A stretch of DNA of 64,000 bases from CAZEHS01 sp964649745 (GCA_964649745.1 CAZYQI010000003.1:1-64000), one strand, 5' to 3'; shown: positions 34,256 to 44,379, counted from the stretch's first letter. Made by a program: numbers and translations. The notes: generated by a model from the letters alone, not told the origin.

Positions 34256-35141
34256 AGTGTGACAATTTCGCAATCTTTTCTTTCCTATCCCGCTGATCCT
34301 CAAGACCTCGTGTAATCATTTTCGTGATTGCTGTATCAGATAGTCCCAGCTCCTTTGCAATCCCACGACTGGTTATGAATGTATGTTCAAGACATATCAG
34401 AATTAGAGCCTTTCTAGCTTCAGAATCTTTGCGACTTCTACTTTTTCCGTAAAACGCCTGGGTTTCTAGCCCGTATTCTGCGGCAGTCATTTCAATTATT
34501 TCACTTAGCGTTCGTTTGATTACTAGCCGTTTAGGGGCTTGGGTTTCATTGTCCTGTGTGCCTTCTTCATACTCGCCGGGTTTCAGGGTGCCGATGAGTT
34601 CTTCCTCTTCACCCATATACGCTAGATAATTCTGCTGTGCTTTTGATGTGTCTTCTGAAAACAGACCCAGCGGAAATGATATATCCGTAATCCCGTTCTT
34701 ATTTTCGCCTATATAGCTTTTATGACTGCTCCAGAGATAATCAAGACCGCTCTCCAGCTTTGCCCGCTCAGGATTCTGGTGAATATAGCGGATTAATGCC
34801 AGCAGATACTGGTCTTTATTGCACAGGGTGGCTTTATAGCGCTGCTCGAATACGTGCCCGGTATGCTTGTGACGTCGATTATACCACTGGGTATACCCTT
34901 GCTGGATTCCCTGCATGATTTTACTCAAGGAAACATCCCTTACTTCTATCAGCAAGTGGGCATGGTTCGACATCAGTACCCACGCGTACAAATTGAAGCC
35001 GTAACGTCTTTTGTATTCCGCTATCCGTTCCAGATACTCCTGTTTTTCCATTTCGCTTCTGAATATCCATTCCCGGTTATTGCCTCTACAAACCACATGG
35101 TACAGTGCCCCAGGATAATGGATGCGGGGGTTTCTTGGCAT
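34245..35141 (-). CDS. REP-associated tyrosine transposase (RAYT), full copy
   Basis: About 298 residues of the Y1_Tnp/IS200-like HUH family. The HUH motif is MSNHAHLLIEV, and the catalytic-Tyr helix lies around QQGYTQWYNRRHKHTG. The C-terminal 100 residues add a helix-turn-helix-like part (ITSRGIAKELGLSDTAITKM). RAYTs bind and cut REP palindromes; here GTCAGGCCTGAC elements flank the gene at both ends. The start at 35141 (AAGGAG upstream) fits the MPRNPRIHYPGALYHV family start. Confidence 0.85.
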   Translation of the reverse strand: MPRNPRIHYPGALYHVVCRGNNREWIFRSEMEKQEYLERIAEYKRRYGFNLYAWVLMSNHAHLLIEVRDVSLSKIMQGIQQGYTQWYNRRHKHTGHVFEQRYKATLCNKDQYLLALIRYIHQNPERAKLESGLDYLWSSHKSYIGENKNGITDISFPLGLFSEDTSKAQQNYLAYMGEEEELIGTLKPGEYEEGTQDNETQAPKRLVIKRTLSEIIEMTAAEYGLETQAFYGKSRSRKDSEARKALILICLEHTFITSRGIAKELGLSDTAITKMITRGLEDQRDRKEKIAKLSHCQA

Positions 35142-35225
35142 GACCTCTCTCCTTGGTTCTTTGCAGTAACTGGCAGCAGATTCCTCTGCTGCCAGTTTAT
35201 CATCCATTTGATTGTATTGTCAATT

Positions 35226-35237
35226 GTCAGGCCTGAC
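35226..35237. repeat. REP-like palindrome GTCAGGCCTGAC
   Basis: A perfect 12-base palindrome upstream of the full RAYT gene, followed by CCCG. It also supplies the last codons of the truncated second copy. Confidence 0.65.
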
Positions 35238-35724
35238 CCCGAGCGTCCTCCAGTGGAAATGATGCATCCGTAATCCCGTTCTTATTTTCAACTATATAGC
35301 TTTTATGACTGCTCCAGAGATAATCAAGACCGCCTTCCAGTTTTGCCCGCTCAGGATTCTGGTGAATATAGCGGATTAGCGCCAGCAGATACCTGTCTTT
35401 ATTGCACAGGGTGGCTTTATACCGCTGCTCGAATACGTGCCCGGTATGCTTGTGACGTCGATTATACCACTGGGTATACCCTTGCTGGATTCCCTGCATG
35501 ATTTTACTCAAGGAAACATCCCGGACTTCTATCAGCAAGTGGGCATGGTTCGACATGAGTACCCAGGCGTACAACTTGAAGCCGTAACGTCTTTTGTATT
35601 CCGCTATCCGTTCCATATACTCCTGTTTTTCCATCTCGCTTCTGAACACCCATTCCCGGTTATTGCCTCTACAAATCACATGGTACAGTGCCCCAAGATA
35701 ATGGATGCGGGGTTTTCTTGGCAT
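35227..35724 (-). pseudogene. RAYT transposase, 3'-truncated tandem copy
   Basis: Nearly identical to the 5' two-thirds of the copy at 34245, including the HUH motif and the upstream flank. After the residues DASFPL it jumps into the next unit's palindrome and ends LEDARGQA. The C-terminal HTH part is missing. The catalytic core is intact, so a short active enzyme is not excluded. Confidence 0.8.
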
Positions 35725-35808
35725 GACCTCTCTCCTTGGTTCTTTGCAGTAAAAGGCAGCAGATTCCTCTGCTGCCAGTTTATCATCCATTTTATTGTAT
35801 TGTCAATT

Positions 35809-35820
35809 GTCAGGCCTGAC
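35809..35820. repeat. REP-like palindrome GTCAGGCCTGAC
   Basis: Perfect copy followed by CCCCG, at the outer end of the truncated RAYT unit. Confidence 0.65.
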
Positions 35821-35904
35821 CCCGTCCGTCTCTCACACTTCAATCATAATTTTGCCAATGGAATTTGCCTATTTTTGAAAAACCACCACTTCATACAATA
35901 TATT

Positions 35905-36207
35905 TCAACAACCAAACTTGATGACTTTATATTTCAGCCCTAGCGCATCCAAATCATCCACGAGCACATCTAAATCTTCAGCACTTCCGTGCCCAACATC
36001 ATGAACAACAACAATTGCACTTCCAGCATCTGTTATACTATCAACTTCAAAAAGCCTTTTGACGCAACCCTTTTGAAGGTGCGGATTATGCGGATTCAGA
36101 TTCAGAACCATTTCTTTCCCGCGCGACCAGACGGGGCACGGCTCAAATATTAACTCATAACTCGAACCCTGTTCAGATTTTCTGTCCAGCACTAACGTAA
36201 ACCGCAT
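35905..36207 (-). CDS. Hypothetical protein
   Basis: 100 residues, not recognised. Mixed alpha/beta character with a hydrophobic strand (SAIVVVHDVGHGSAEDLDVLV) followed by an acidic helix. AAGGGGGTAAAG precedes the ATG, a convincing ribosome site. It follows the membrane protein at 36242 by 34 bases and is likely in its operon. Confidence 0.55.
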   Translation of the reverse strand: MRFTLVLDRKSEQGSSYELIFEPCPVWSRGKEMVLNLNPHNPHLQKGCVKRLFEVDSITDAGSAIVVVHDVGHGSAEDLDVLVDDLDALGLKYKVIKFGC

Positions 36208-36241
36208 GCTTTACCCCCTTATTCGCCATAAAGTGATCCGA

Positions 36242-36829
36242 TTAAAAATCCAATTCAGTAAAATCAAACTCAAACCTATGCTGTCCTGGGTTTCTCGAGC
36301 ACACAAAATAATACATGTTATCTTTCTCACTATACGAAAAGTGTAGTTTCCCGCCGCACTTCTCTTTCGGACAACGGCTGGTTAGTTTTAGTATTCCAGC
36401 ATTGCCGTCATTGAATAAGCCAATATGAAATCCAAATATGTAATTTTGAAATACGCTGACAATTCTCTTTTGCTTCAACTCCTTAATAAAAAACATTACT
36501 ATCATTCCGATAGCAAACATAAATGAAAAAACCTCGATATTTCCGCTGATGGCTAGTAACTTTTCGAATTTAAAACCTTGTACTATTGTTATAATGCTTG
36601 ACACAAAACCGAGAAATCCTGCAAGAAAAGATCCAATCCCAATAGTAGAAATTAGTTTTGAGTTCATTGCCAACGATCCTCTTTTGAGGCAGTACTGAAT
36701 TTTTTCTTGGGTGTGAGAATCGTTGTTTACTTGCGTACCGTAAATAATATTGCCACTAAAGTCGCCTTGTATGTTCACAGATCCATTTATTTCGTTTACA
36801 TTACTTCGGTTACCATTAACATCTCTCAA
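36242..36829 (-). CDS. Hypothetical two-helix membrane protein with zinc-ribbon-like tail
   Basis: 195 residues, TTG start with AAGGAGG 8 bases upstream. The N-terminus (NEINGSVNIQGDFSGNIIYG) is a short beta-repeat of a kind seen at the front of conflict-system proteins. Two membrane helices follow (about 55-83 and 92-115), then a cysteine-bearing segment (SRCPKEKCGGKLHFS, FVCSRNPGQH) that could bind zinc. Not recognised as a named family. It is on the same strand, downstream of the type I restriction locus. Confidence 0.6.
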   Translation of the reverse strand: MRDVNGNRSNVNEINGSVNIQGDFSGNIIYGTQVNNDSHTQEKIQYCLKRGSLAMNSKLISTIGIGSFLAGFLGFVSSIITIVQGFKFEKLLAISGNIEVFSFMFAIGMIVMFFIKELKQKRIVSVFQNYIFGFHIGLFNDGNAGILKLTSRCPKEKCGGKLHFSYSEKDNMYYFVCSRNPGQHRFEFDFTELDF

Positions 36830-36937
36830 ATTTCAAGCCTCCTTGTATTTTAACTTTACCGTCTGAACAGACCATATTATTCATGTCGATTCTTAACTGA
36901 GCAAGATAGACCCAGTAACCAAGATACTTTCCTGTTA

Positions 36938-37660
36938 TTACAATTGCCTCACAACTTCCTCATCCAAAATCTCTTTACGCTGCTTCCAGTCCGGCATCAG
37001 CATTGTCATGAAATTATAGAACTCTGCATCATGATTCCGATACTTAAAATGTACCAGTTCATGGAGCACAACATAGTCAATGCAAAACTTAGGAGCTTTT
37101 ATCAGCTCGGAGTTCAACATAATTATGTTCTTATCCTTAACACATGAGCCCCATCTGGCTTTCATTAATCTAATTAAAATCTGCGGTTTCTTGACTCCGT
37201 ATTTCTCGACTAGAGGATACACACGCTTAAGACTATCTTGAAAGTTGATTTCAGACTTTTCTCTGAACCACTCGTTCAGCAGATGCTCTTTTCTTGACCG
37301 GTTCTTCCGATCCTTAACCTTAAGTTCAATAAACCCTTGGTAATACTTAACGGACTCATCGTCCTGCTCTTCAACCCGCAGGCGGTACTGCTTGCCTAGA
37401 TATTTGAACGATTCCCCGCTGACATAATCCTTAATCGCGGTTTGGTCCGGTTGAACGTCTTTAAAATAGCCAACATTTTTCATAATCCATGGTGCTTTCT
37501 GTTTAACGAATTTCAGAATGTAGTCTAGGGGCACCTTCTCATTAGCAGAAACGACTATAGACATATCTGGTTTGACATTCAAGTTGATATTTTTGATTCT
37601 CTTTCTGGTCAGCTCAAACTCAATTGTTCGTTCTCCATACTTTACACTGTATTTCTCCAT
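36938..37660 (-). CDS. YgjP-like (DUF45) metallopeptidase
   Basis: About 240 residues with the HELVH zinc motif (VVLHELVHFKYRNHDAEFY) and the family's MKARWGSC segment. ATG at 37660 follows TAGGTGAT and starts just after the hsdR stop. YgjP-type proteins are very often encoded next to type I restriction genes; their role there is not established. The tight spacing argues for co-translation with HsdR. Confidence 0.88.
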   Translation of the reverse strand: MEKYSVKYGERTIEFELTRKRIKNINLNVKPDMSIVVSANEKVPLDYILKFVKQKAPWIMKNVGYFKDVQPDQTAIKDYVSGESFKYLGKQYRLRVEEQDDESVKYYQGFIELKVKDRKNRSRKEHLLNEWFREKSEINFQDSLKRVYPLVEKYGVKKPQILIRLMKARWGSCVKDKNIIMLNSELIKAPKFCIDYVVLHELVHFKYRNHDAEFYNFMTMLMPDWKQRKEILDEEVVRQL

Positions 37661-37669
37661 ATGAATCAC

Positions 37670-40600
37670 CTAATATCGTCTAAGAGCAACGGTCTTAATG
37701 TCTTCGATGATTCGGTCGATCTGATCATACGTCATATTCGGTGAGTGCTTTTTCTTGAACACATAGAAAAGATCATCCAGCGATTTTGTAATAGCTTTAT
37801 GAACGTCTGGATTATCATGCCAATCCACTTTACTGTGTTTTTCAATGATGATATCAACGTCAGTTGCAATATCCGCCAATACCCCTTCGTAGTTATAAAT
37901 TTCCTCAGCATCAGCGGCCAAATCATAACACCCTGCTTTTTTGAATGCCTGATCTTCAAGCGTGTCCTTAATGACGCCGTAAAAAGCTTGTGCATGAATG
38001 TTGTGCTTGATCTTTTCAGGGTAAGCCGTGCCGGAATACCCTTTCCGATAGTCCTCTTTGACTTCATTCATCCTTTTCAGATAGTCTGCATCAGATATTC
38101 GCTGTTCTTTATAAGCCTCAATAATCTCCTCAATCCGTTTCGAGAACTTTTTATAGTAGGTGGGATTCTCATCCCACTTTTGATTGATGCTCTTTGTTAT
38201 GCGGGTTCTGATAGCATCCGCCTTGGCTCTTGGCGAAACCATCCGCAAAATCTCTTCTTCAAATTCTTCCTCATTTAAGATATCCACGGGGGCTGTGATG
38301 GTGATCACATCTTCTGCGGCGATGTACGTGTCCATCAGGTTCCGCATTTTTGCTTCGTACTCTTTGTGGTCTATTGCATCCGAATAGCGAAGCTTTACCG
38401 CTGCACGAAGCTCCTGATAAAACTTCAGTTCACGTTTGAAATGAAGCAGTTCATTCTGGCCCAGGGCATTATATACATGCTCAGACTCCAGAGCGATGCC
38501 CAGATACTTCCCAAACTGACTTAGCTCTTCATAAAAATCGTTTCGGATCTCGTCATCGGCCAGCGTCAGCTCATACTCTTCTTTGTCGTTCTTGTTCTTA
38601 ACATTTCTAAAGATTGCAACAAGGTTGGAATGTGCTTGTTTCAGTGATCCGATGGTTCCAACAACATCAATTAACGCTCCAGAGATATCTTCGTCATCAA
38701 AGTTCTCAAGTCCTGCGCCAGAGTACACCTTCATCGCTGAATCAAGCTCTTGAATGAGGCCGCGATAATCAACAATCAAGCCAAAGTCCTTGCCTTCATA
38801 CAGACGGTTCACTCGGGCAATGGCCTGAAGCAGATTGTGTTCTTTAATGGGCTTATCAACGTAGAGTACACTGGCCCTTGGTGCGTCAAAGCCTGTAAGG
38901 AGTTTATCTACCACAATCAGAATATCAATGCTGTCGCCATCAATGAATTCACTCTTTACTCTTTCCTCGTATTTCAAGGCATCGGAGTATCCGCTAATCA
39001 TCTTGTTCCAGAACTTCACCACTCGATCAGTGGGATCTTCATCCACTTCCTCGTAGCCCTCACGCTGATCCGGCGGTGACATGACAACAGCCGTGTTGAT
39101 ATCTCCAAACTCCTCAAATGCTTCAAAGTACCGTATTGCATCAAACTTTGAATTAGTTGCCAACATAGCCTTTGCAAAGGTTCCTTGATAGAACTTGGTA
39201 AAATGAACATAGATATCATCGGCGATAAATCGGATGCGCTGTTCCGATGAGGCAATGGCTTCGTACTTGCTCCATTTTGCTTTGAGCATTTCTGCTTGCT
39301 TCTCATTGAGGTTTCTTACGATCATTTCAATTCGTTTATCAATGGCAGCACGATTCACAGTCTGCTCTACAAGTCTGCCTTCATACAAAAGGGGCACAAT
39401 TGCACCGTCTTCAACTCCATCTTTAATGGTATATTTGTGGATCATGCGGCTGCCAAACTTGCTGATGGTTGCCTTGTCTTTTTTCATGAGTGGCGTTCCG
39501 GTAAAGCCCAGATAGCACGCATTGGGGAATATATTCTTCATTTTAATATGAAGCTCCCCGTACTGCGTTCGATGGGATTCATCAATCAAAATGAATATGT
39601 TCCTAGACTTAACCGGTTCTTGCCGTTTCGCTACCTTATCAAATTTGTGGACAAGAGAAGTGATGATGTCTGCGCTATTGTCGTTAATCAGCTCCACCAA
39701 ATTCTTGCCACTACTTGCCTTCGCTGCCCTAAGCCTTGAGTGGTTAAAGGTTTGATGAATCTGTCCATCTAACTCCACACGGTCTGTGATGACAAGTACT
39801 TGTGGGTGAAGTGATGCCAGCTCTGAAAGGATGTACCTTGCCAGCATAACCATGGTGAGAGATTTGCCTGAACCTTGGGTATGCCAAACAACACCGGACT
39901 GACGGTTGCCATTCTTGTCTGTCTCTTCGATGGTTTTCATGATTTCTTTGATAGCAAAGTACTGAGGATACCGGGCAATTTTCTTCGCGTTTTTATCATA
40001 CAACGTAAAGAAACGAATCATTTCCAAGATGCGTTGGGGATGGAATAGTGCGAGGATGCTTCTGTCCTGGAAGGTTGGTATTCTGCCAACAACAGAATTC
40101 TCAAACTCATTTTTGAACCATGTATACTCGCCCGACTCCACATCCTCTTTCCAAACAGACCAGAACTTCTTTGGAGTGTATACCGTGGCATACTGGGTGT
40201 CGTTCTTGTTGGTTGCCATGACAATCTGTACATATTTGAACAGCTGCGGCGCATAGTCCTGCCCTTGATTTCGAAGCATCTGGCTAATACCCTGATCCAC
40301 AGAGATAGATGCTTTTTTGCATTCAATAACCCCTACCGGGATCCCGTTAATAAAAAGAACGATATCCGGTCGAACAGTTCCCTGCCCATCTTCCCGTTCA
40401 ACAGAAAACTCTTCAACCGCATGAAATACATTGTTTTCAGGATGATCCCAATCAATGTAGTTAATGTTGAAAGAACGGGTTCCGTCCACATCTGAGATTT
40501 TTTCCGGATAGCTTCTCCCAAGGAGTAATGAATCATAGATTTTCTCATTGGTTTTTATCAGCCCATCCGTTAACGCTTCATCAATGTCCTGCATGGCTTG

Positions 40601-40825
40601 AAGGATATTCTTTTCAGAGAATTTGTGTCGAACATTCTTGTACTCATAATCATTAATGGCGTTCAATTGGTTGTACAACAATTCTCTCAGAATGACATTG
40701 TACAAATTCCCACGCATCGCCTCAGCTTTCTCCGGTGAAATCAGCGTGTAGCCAATCTTCCCAAGAAGCTCAAGGGCTGGAATCTGAGAGATATGCAGTT
40801 CATCATAATCCTTTGCTCTGCTCAA
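37670..40825 (-). CDS. hsdR: Type I restriction enzyme, HsdR subunit
   Basis: 1051 residues, TTG start with GAAGGTG upstream. An N-terminal PD-(D/E)xK nuclease (DIVLFINGIPVGVIECKKA) precedes an SF2 translocase with Walker A HTQGSGKSLTM, DEAD-type DESHRTQYG and LLTGFDAPRA motif VI region, then a helical C-terminus for MTase contact. It cuts unmodified DNA after ATP-driven translocation. It ends directly at the YgjP gene. Confidence 0.95.
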   Translation of the reverse strand: MSRAKDYDELHISQIPALELLGKIGYTLISPEKAEAMRGNLYNVILRELLYNQLNAINDYEYKNVRHKFSEKNILQAMQDIDEALTDGLIKTNEKIYDSLLLGRSYPEKISDVDGTRSFNINYIDWDHPENNVFHAVEEFSVEREDGQGTVRPDIVLFINGIPVGVIECKKASISVDQGISQMLRNQGQDYAPQLFKYVQIVMATNKNDTQYATVYTPKKFWSVWKEDVESGEYTWFKNEFENSVVGRIPTFQDRSILALFHPQRILEMIRFFTLYDKNAKKIARYPQYFAIKEIMKTIEETDKNGNRQSGVVWHTQGSGKSLTMVMLARYILSELASLHPQVLVITDRVELDGQIHQTFNHSRLRAAKASSGKNLVELINDNSADIITSLVHKFDKVAKRQEPVKSRNIFILIDESHRTQYGELHIKMKNIFPNACYLGFTGTPLMKKDKATISKFGSRMIHKYTIKDGVEDGAIVPLLYEGRLVEQTVNRAAIDKRIEMIVRNLNEKQAEMLKAKWSKYEAIASSEQRIRFIADDIYVHFTKFYQGTFAKAMLATNSKFDAIRYFEAFEEFGDINTAVVMSPPDQREGYEEVDEDPTDRVVKFWNKMISGYSDALKYEERVKSEFIDGDSIDILIVVDKLLTGFDAPRASVLYVDKPIKEHNLLQAIARVNRLYEGKDFGLIVDYRGLIQELDSAMKVYSGAGLENFDDEDISGALIDVVGTIGSLKQAHSNLVAIFRNVKNKNDKEEYELTLADDEIRNDFYEELSQFGKYLGIALESEHVYNALGQNELLHFKRELKFYQELRAAVKLRYSDAIDHKEYEAKMRNLMDTYIAAEDVITITAPVDILNEEEFEEEILRMVSPRAKADAIRTRITKSINQKWDENPTYYKKFSKRIEEIIEAYKEQRISDADYLKRMNEVKEDYRKGYSGTAYPEKIKHNIHAQAFYGVIKDTLEDQAFKKAGCYDLAADAEEIYNYEGVLADIATDVDIIIEKHSKVDWHDNPDVHKAITKSLDDLFYVFKKKHSPNMTYDQIDRIIEDIKTVALRRY

Positions 40826-40860
40826 AATTTCACCTTCGATCTGCTAAGATAATATATAAT

Positions 40861-42141
40861 TTAGCATTTTACTCTAATCAGTCCAGTCAACAAAAGCTGC
40901 ATCAGGCCTTGTTTTTGACGTTTGATAAATCTCATTTCTTTTTCCATAAGATTAATGTTCTCATCAATAACCCCCAGCACTTTTGCAATCTCATGCTGTT
41001 CTTTGAGGCTTGGCGGAATCGTTACCTTAATTTTCTTGAAATTTGCGTACTTCAAGTTTAAAGTATCATCTACTAACCCCTGTGAATTTCTCCAAAACGT
41101 ATATATAATTTTCGAGAGTTTAAACAAGTAGCCGAAGAACTGACTGTCTACACTTTTTCTCGGCTTAAGGATTGTGTACGCCGGGCTCACGATACCTTCA
41201 TACATAGATACACCAGAAACACCTTGCCACATTCGCATTGTGTTATATCCGATATCCATTGGACATATCCTCTTATATTTACCTTTATCATTACTGGAAT
41301 TGTCTTTAAGATTTACTTCCGAACGACGCACAATGCCATTCTTGCCTGTTATAGCCAACAACTCGAGATGATCATGGCTGGATTCGTTTCGTTCTTTCCA
41401 AATATCACCCAGCCTTACTTCCAACCACTCATCCTCGAAACCAGGTACCCTTACTTCACCTGTTAACAGCTTCTTCATAAGCCCTTTCTTTTGTTTTCTC
41501 TTTTCTTCTATCAGTCGCTCTTTAAGTTCGATTGCTTTGTCCCAAACTGAAAGAATTTCAGCCAGTTTTTCCTGTTCATTCAGAGGAGGCTTTGCTATCT
41601 CCAGTGATAAAAAATTATCTTTAGAAATATTTTTCATGCTATTGCTCGTTCCTGTTGCAATGTTCTTGATTTTTATCTTCATCTTTTGTGTGGTCATGAG
41701 AGTAACCAACCACTTGCTATTTACCTCTTCCGAAAACCGAGTTTGCCACAGTCGGTCAGGAATAAATAGATTATTATAGTCTTTATCGACATATCCAATT
41801 TCTCCAACTAAATCAGGAGTGTTCATACGACTAATAATCAGCATCCCTTTTTGGGGATGCTGTCTTGCTCTGTAATAATCTCGCTCAATAATCACTTTGT
41901 TTTCGTTTGGATAAAAGCGCCCATCACTCACGCAACTAGTCTTTAAAATTCCACACTCAGATGCCTTACAAGCTCTGTCTTCTGAATTCACACTAACCCC
42001 TGAATCTAATCCTTCGATAATAGAACTCATTTTGACCACATTCCATTCATTTGGAATTATTTGATCCTCTACGAGCTTATAACCATGTGGGATAATTCCT
42101 GAATAGAACTGATGAATCCGTTCAGATATTAGGTTGTTCAA
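40861..42141 (-). CDS. hsdS: Type I restriction enzyme, HsdS specificity subunit
   Basis: 426 residues with two target-recognition domains separated by conserved helical spacers (QEKLAEILSVWDKAIEL and QHEIAKVLGVIDENINL). TTG start with a GGGGGCG site. It directs HsdM and HsdR to a bipartite DNA sequence. It lies 11 bases after hsdM. Confidence 0.93.
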   Translation of the reverse strand: MNNLISERIHQFYSGIIPHGYKLVEDQIIPNEWNVVKMSSIIEGLDSGVSVNSEDRACKASECGILKTSCVSDGRFYPNENKVIIERDYYRARQHPQKGMLIISRMNTPDLVGEIGYVDKDYNNLFIPDRLWQTRFSEEVNSKWLVTLMTTQKMKIKIKNIATGTSNSMKNISKDNFLSLEIAKPPLNEQEKLAEILSVWDKAIELKERLIEEKRKQKKGLMKKLLTGEVRVPGFEDEWLEVRLGDIWKERNESSHDHLELLAITGKNGIVRRSEVNLKDNSSNDKGKYKRICPMDIGYNTMRMWQGVSGVSMYEGIVSPAYTILKPRKSVDSQFFGYLFKLSKIIYTFWRNSQGLVDDTLNLKYANFKKIKVTIPPSLKEQHEIAKVLGVIDENINLMEKEMRFIKRQKQGLMQLLLTGLIRVKC

Positions 42142-42152
42142 AATTACGCCCC

Positions 42153-43682
42153 CTAAAATCCAATATTCTTTAGATAGGTTTCCATCTGAGCCTCAACCTC
42201 TGCAAGCTCAGATTTAATAATTGCAATATTCTCAGCGACTTCCTCCATATCCACCATTTCTTCTTCTTCAAAAGTATCAACATACCGTGGAATATTGAGG
42301 TTATAATCATTCTCCTTAATCTCTGCTCTGGTTACCACAGAAGCGTACTTTTCAACGCTTTCATACTTATCATACGCGTCAACAATTCTTTGGATGTCGT
42401 CTTCTCGTAGCTTGTTCTGGTTCTTTCCCTTTTCGTAACAGCCATCTCCAGAAGCATCAATAAACAATACTTCATCCCTGCTTCGGTTTTGCTTAAACAC
42501 CAGTACACAAGCCGGAATACCTGTACCAAAGAACAGATTTGATGGCAAACCGATAACCGCGTCCAGCAGATTCATTTCAATAAGTTTCTGCCGGATTTTG
42601 CCCTCACTGGATCCTCTGAAGAGCACACCGTGGGGCAAAACCGTTGCCATCCTGCCGCCTTCCGCCAAGGAATGAATCATGTGCAGCACAAATGCGTAGT
42701 CGCCTTTTGATGTAGGTGGTACTCCCCAACCAAATCGCTTATGGGGATCGTGGCCTTCTTCCATTTTGAAGTCTTTGTCGGTTCCTTCACCCGCAAAGCC
42801 CATAGCCCATTTATCCAACGAGAAGGGCGGGTTAGCAACAACCACTTGGAATTTCATCAGTTTGTCGTTTTCTAAGTGCAAAGGGTTCGAAAGAGTATCT
42901 CCCCAAGCAATTTTCGCATCATCAATATTATGCAGGAACATATTCATTCGGCATAAAGACTGTGTTTGACCATTTCTTTCCTGACCATAAATCTGAGCTT
43001 TCTTTGAGGGTATTTTGTTATATGCTTTGATCAGCAAAGACCCTGAGCCACAAGTAGGATCATAGATCCGGTCATTCTCTTCTGGTTTAACAAGCCGAGA
43101 CAAGAGCTCTGATACCTCCGAAGGTGTAAAGAACTCGCCTCCTTTTTTCCCTGCATCGGATGCAAAGTTAGCAATCATGTATTCATAAGCGTTTCCGATT
43201 ACATCCTCTTCAATCAACCGAGATGGCCTTAGATCAAGATCGCAGAAGTCTTCTAACAAATGCTTGAGCATGGAATTTCGCTCTTTTGTGTTGCCTAATA
43301 CAGCCTCAGAGTTAAAATCAATATTTTTAAACACGCCTCGGAGTTTCGTTTTGTTTTCTTCTTCCACGTGAGCCAGTGCCTTGTTTATGATTTCACCAAC
43401 ATCATTTTGGTTTCGACGTTCGTAAATATAATCGAATGTTGAAATCTCATCCAATACAAATCGCTCGTACCCCATTTGGCGCTTAACCATTTCTTCGTCG
43501 TGATCATACTTTGCCATCAGAGAATCTTTGTGTTCCTTGTAGATGTCGCTGACGTATTTGATAAACAGCATTACAAGCACATAGTCCTTGTAGATCGAGG
43601 AATCGATTTTCCCTCTAAACGTGTCGCATGCTCTCCAAAGTGTGCTGTTAACCTCTTCTTGAGTGTATTTTTTGATTTCCAT
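42153..43682 (-). CDS. hsdM: Type I restriction-modification, HsdM methyltransferase
   Basis: 509 residues. N-terminal HsdM_N helices, then an N6-adenine methyltransferase with SAM motif YDPTCGSGSLL and catalytic NPPFSL. GGAGGAAAC precedes the ATG. First of the contiguous M-S-R set. Confidence 0.96.
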   Translation of the reverse strand: MEIKKYTQEEVNSTLWRACDTFRGKIDSSIYKDYVLVMLFIKYVSDIYKEHKDSLMAKYDHDEEMVKRQMGYERFVLDEISTFDYIYERRNQNDVGEIINKALAHVEEENKTKLRGVFKNIDFNSEAVLGNTKERNSMLKHLLEDFCDLDLRPSRLIEEDVIGNAYEYMIANFASDAGKKGGEFFTPSEVSELLSRLVKPEENDRIYDPTCGSGSLLIKAYNKIPSKKAQIYGQERNGQTQSLCRMNMFLHNIDDAKIAWGDTLSNPLHLENDKLMKFQVVVANPPFSLDKWAMGFAGEGTDKDFKMEEGHDPHKRFGWGVPPTSKGDYAFVLHMIHSLAEGGRMATVLPHGVLFRGSSEGKIRQKLIEMNLLDAVIGLPSNLFFGTGIPACVLVFKQNRSRDEVLFIDASGDGCYEKGKNQNKLREDDIQRIVDAYDKYESVEKYASVVTRAEIKENDYNLNIPRYVDTFEEEEMVDMEEVAENIAIIKSELAEVEAQMETYLKNIGF

Positions 43683-43745
43683 TTCAGTTTCCTCCGTTTT
43701 TTATCACAAAATCATTTTTGACCCAGCGGTATACTGTATTGGCTC

Positions 43746-44324
43746 CTATTTGCCATTATAGAAGCTTTGTAATGCTTCTCGATAGTACAGTTCCTTCTTC
43801 TTCTTCAACTCTTCAAGCAATTTCAGCTCCTTGATGGAAGCAGAGTACGTCTCGCCAATCAGCTTCTGATCTTCAAAGGACAGCTCCTTCAACTCTAACT
43901 CCATATAAAACCCCGGCTTTATTGCTGAATACAAACTCCCCGTTTTGTTCTTCTCAGTGTCTCTTTTTACAGTTTCACTGTTTAAATACCAATGTACATA
44001 CCCTTTAACCATCTGATTCTCATAAATACGAACAACGCAGAAGTTCGAAGTAATCACAAGATTACTTGTGGCTTCAGTAATCAGGACCGCTGTGAACGGA
44101 GAAGTTAACCGAACAACAATATCCCCGGGTTGCGTTAAGTACGATTTTGTAAGATTTTCTTTGCTTCGAAAATTCTCCACCAGATCTAAATCAATTTCCC
44201 CATTATCTTGTATGCATTTCAGATTTAATTGCTTATATTCTTTCGCATCATTGCTGTCCGGTTCTGCAGTTTTCCGCGAGAGAACCAAACCCGATCGTAT
44301 CTCTGCAACGTCACTGAGTTTCAT
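43746..44324 (-). CDS. Half-size HsdS-like specificity protein
   Basis: 192 residues: a single target-recognition domain (MKLSDVAEIRSGLVLSR start, LTQPGDIVVRLTSPF, SLYSAIKPGFYMELELKEL) and one C-terminal helix. A full HsdS has two such halves. It lies 63 bases upstream of hsdM with a strong ribosome site (AGAAGGGAG). It could dimerise as a half-S subunit or swap with the main HsdS to change sequence specificity. Confidence 0.82.
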   Translation of the reverse strand: MKLSDVAEIRSGLVLSRKTAEPDSNDAKEYKQLNLKCIQDNGEIDLDLVENFRSKENLTKSYLTQPGDIVVRLTSPFTAVLITEATSNLVITSNFCVVRIYENQMVKGYVHWYLNSETVKRDTEKNKTGSLYSAIKPGFYMELELKELSFEDQKLIGETYSASIKELKLLEELKKKKELYYREALQSFYNGK

Positions 44325-44343
44325 AGAAATCTCCCTTCTAAAT

Positions 44344-44379
44344 ATGGCGGGGTCAAACCCAACAAACTGACCCCGCCAT
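44344..44379. terminator. Hairpin between the CBASS and restriction operons
   Basis: ATGGCGGGGTCA at 44344-44355 and TGACCCCGCCAT at 44368-44379 are exact complements. The GGGGTCA...TGACCCC core resembles the REP flank seen at the RAYT genes. There is no clear T-run. Confidence 0.6.

Noticed and set aside
40861..44324. Phase-variable invertible HsdS shufflon
   Set aside because: No recombinase gene and no inverted repeats were seen between the full and half HsdS genes.
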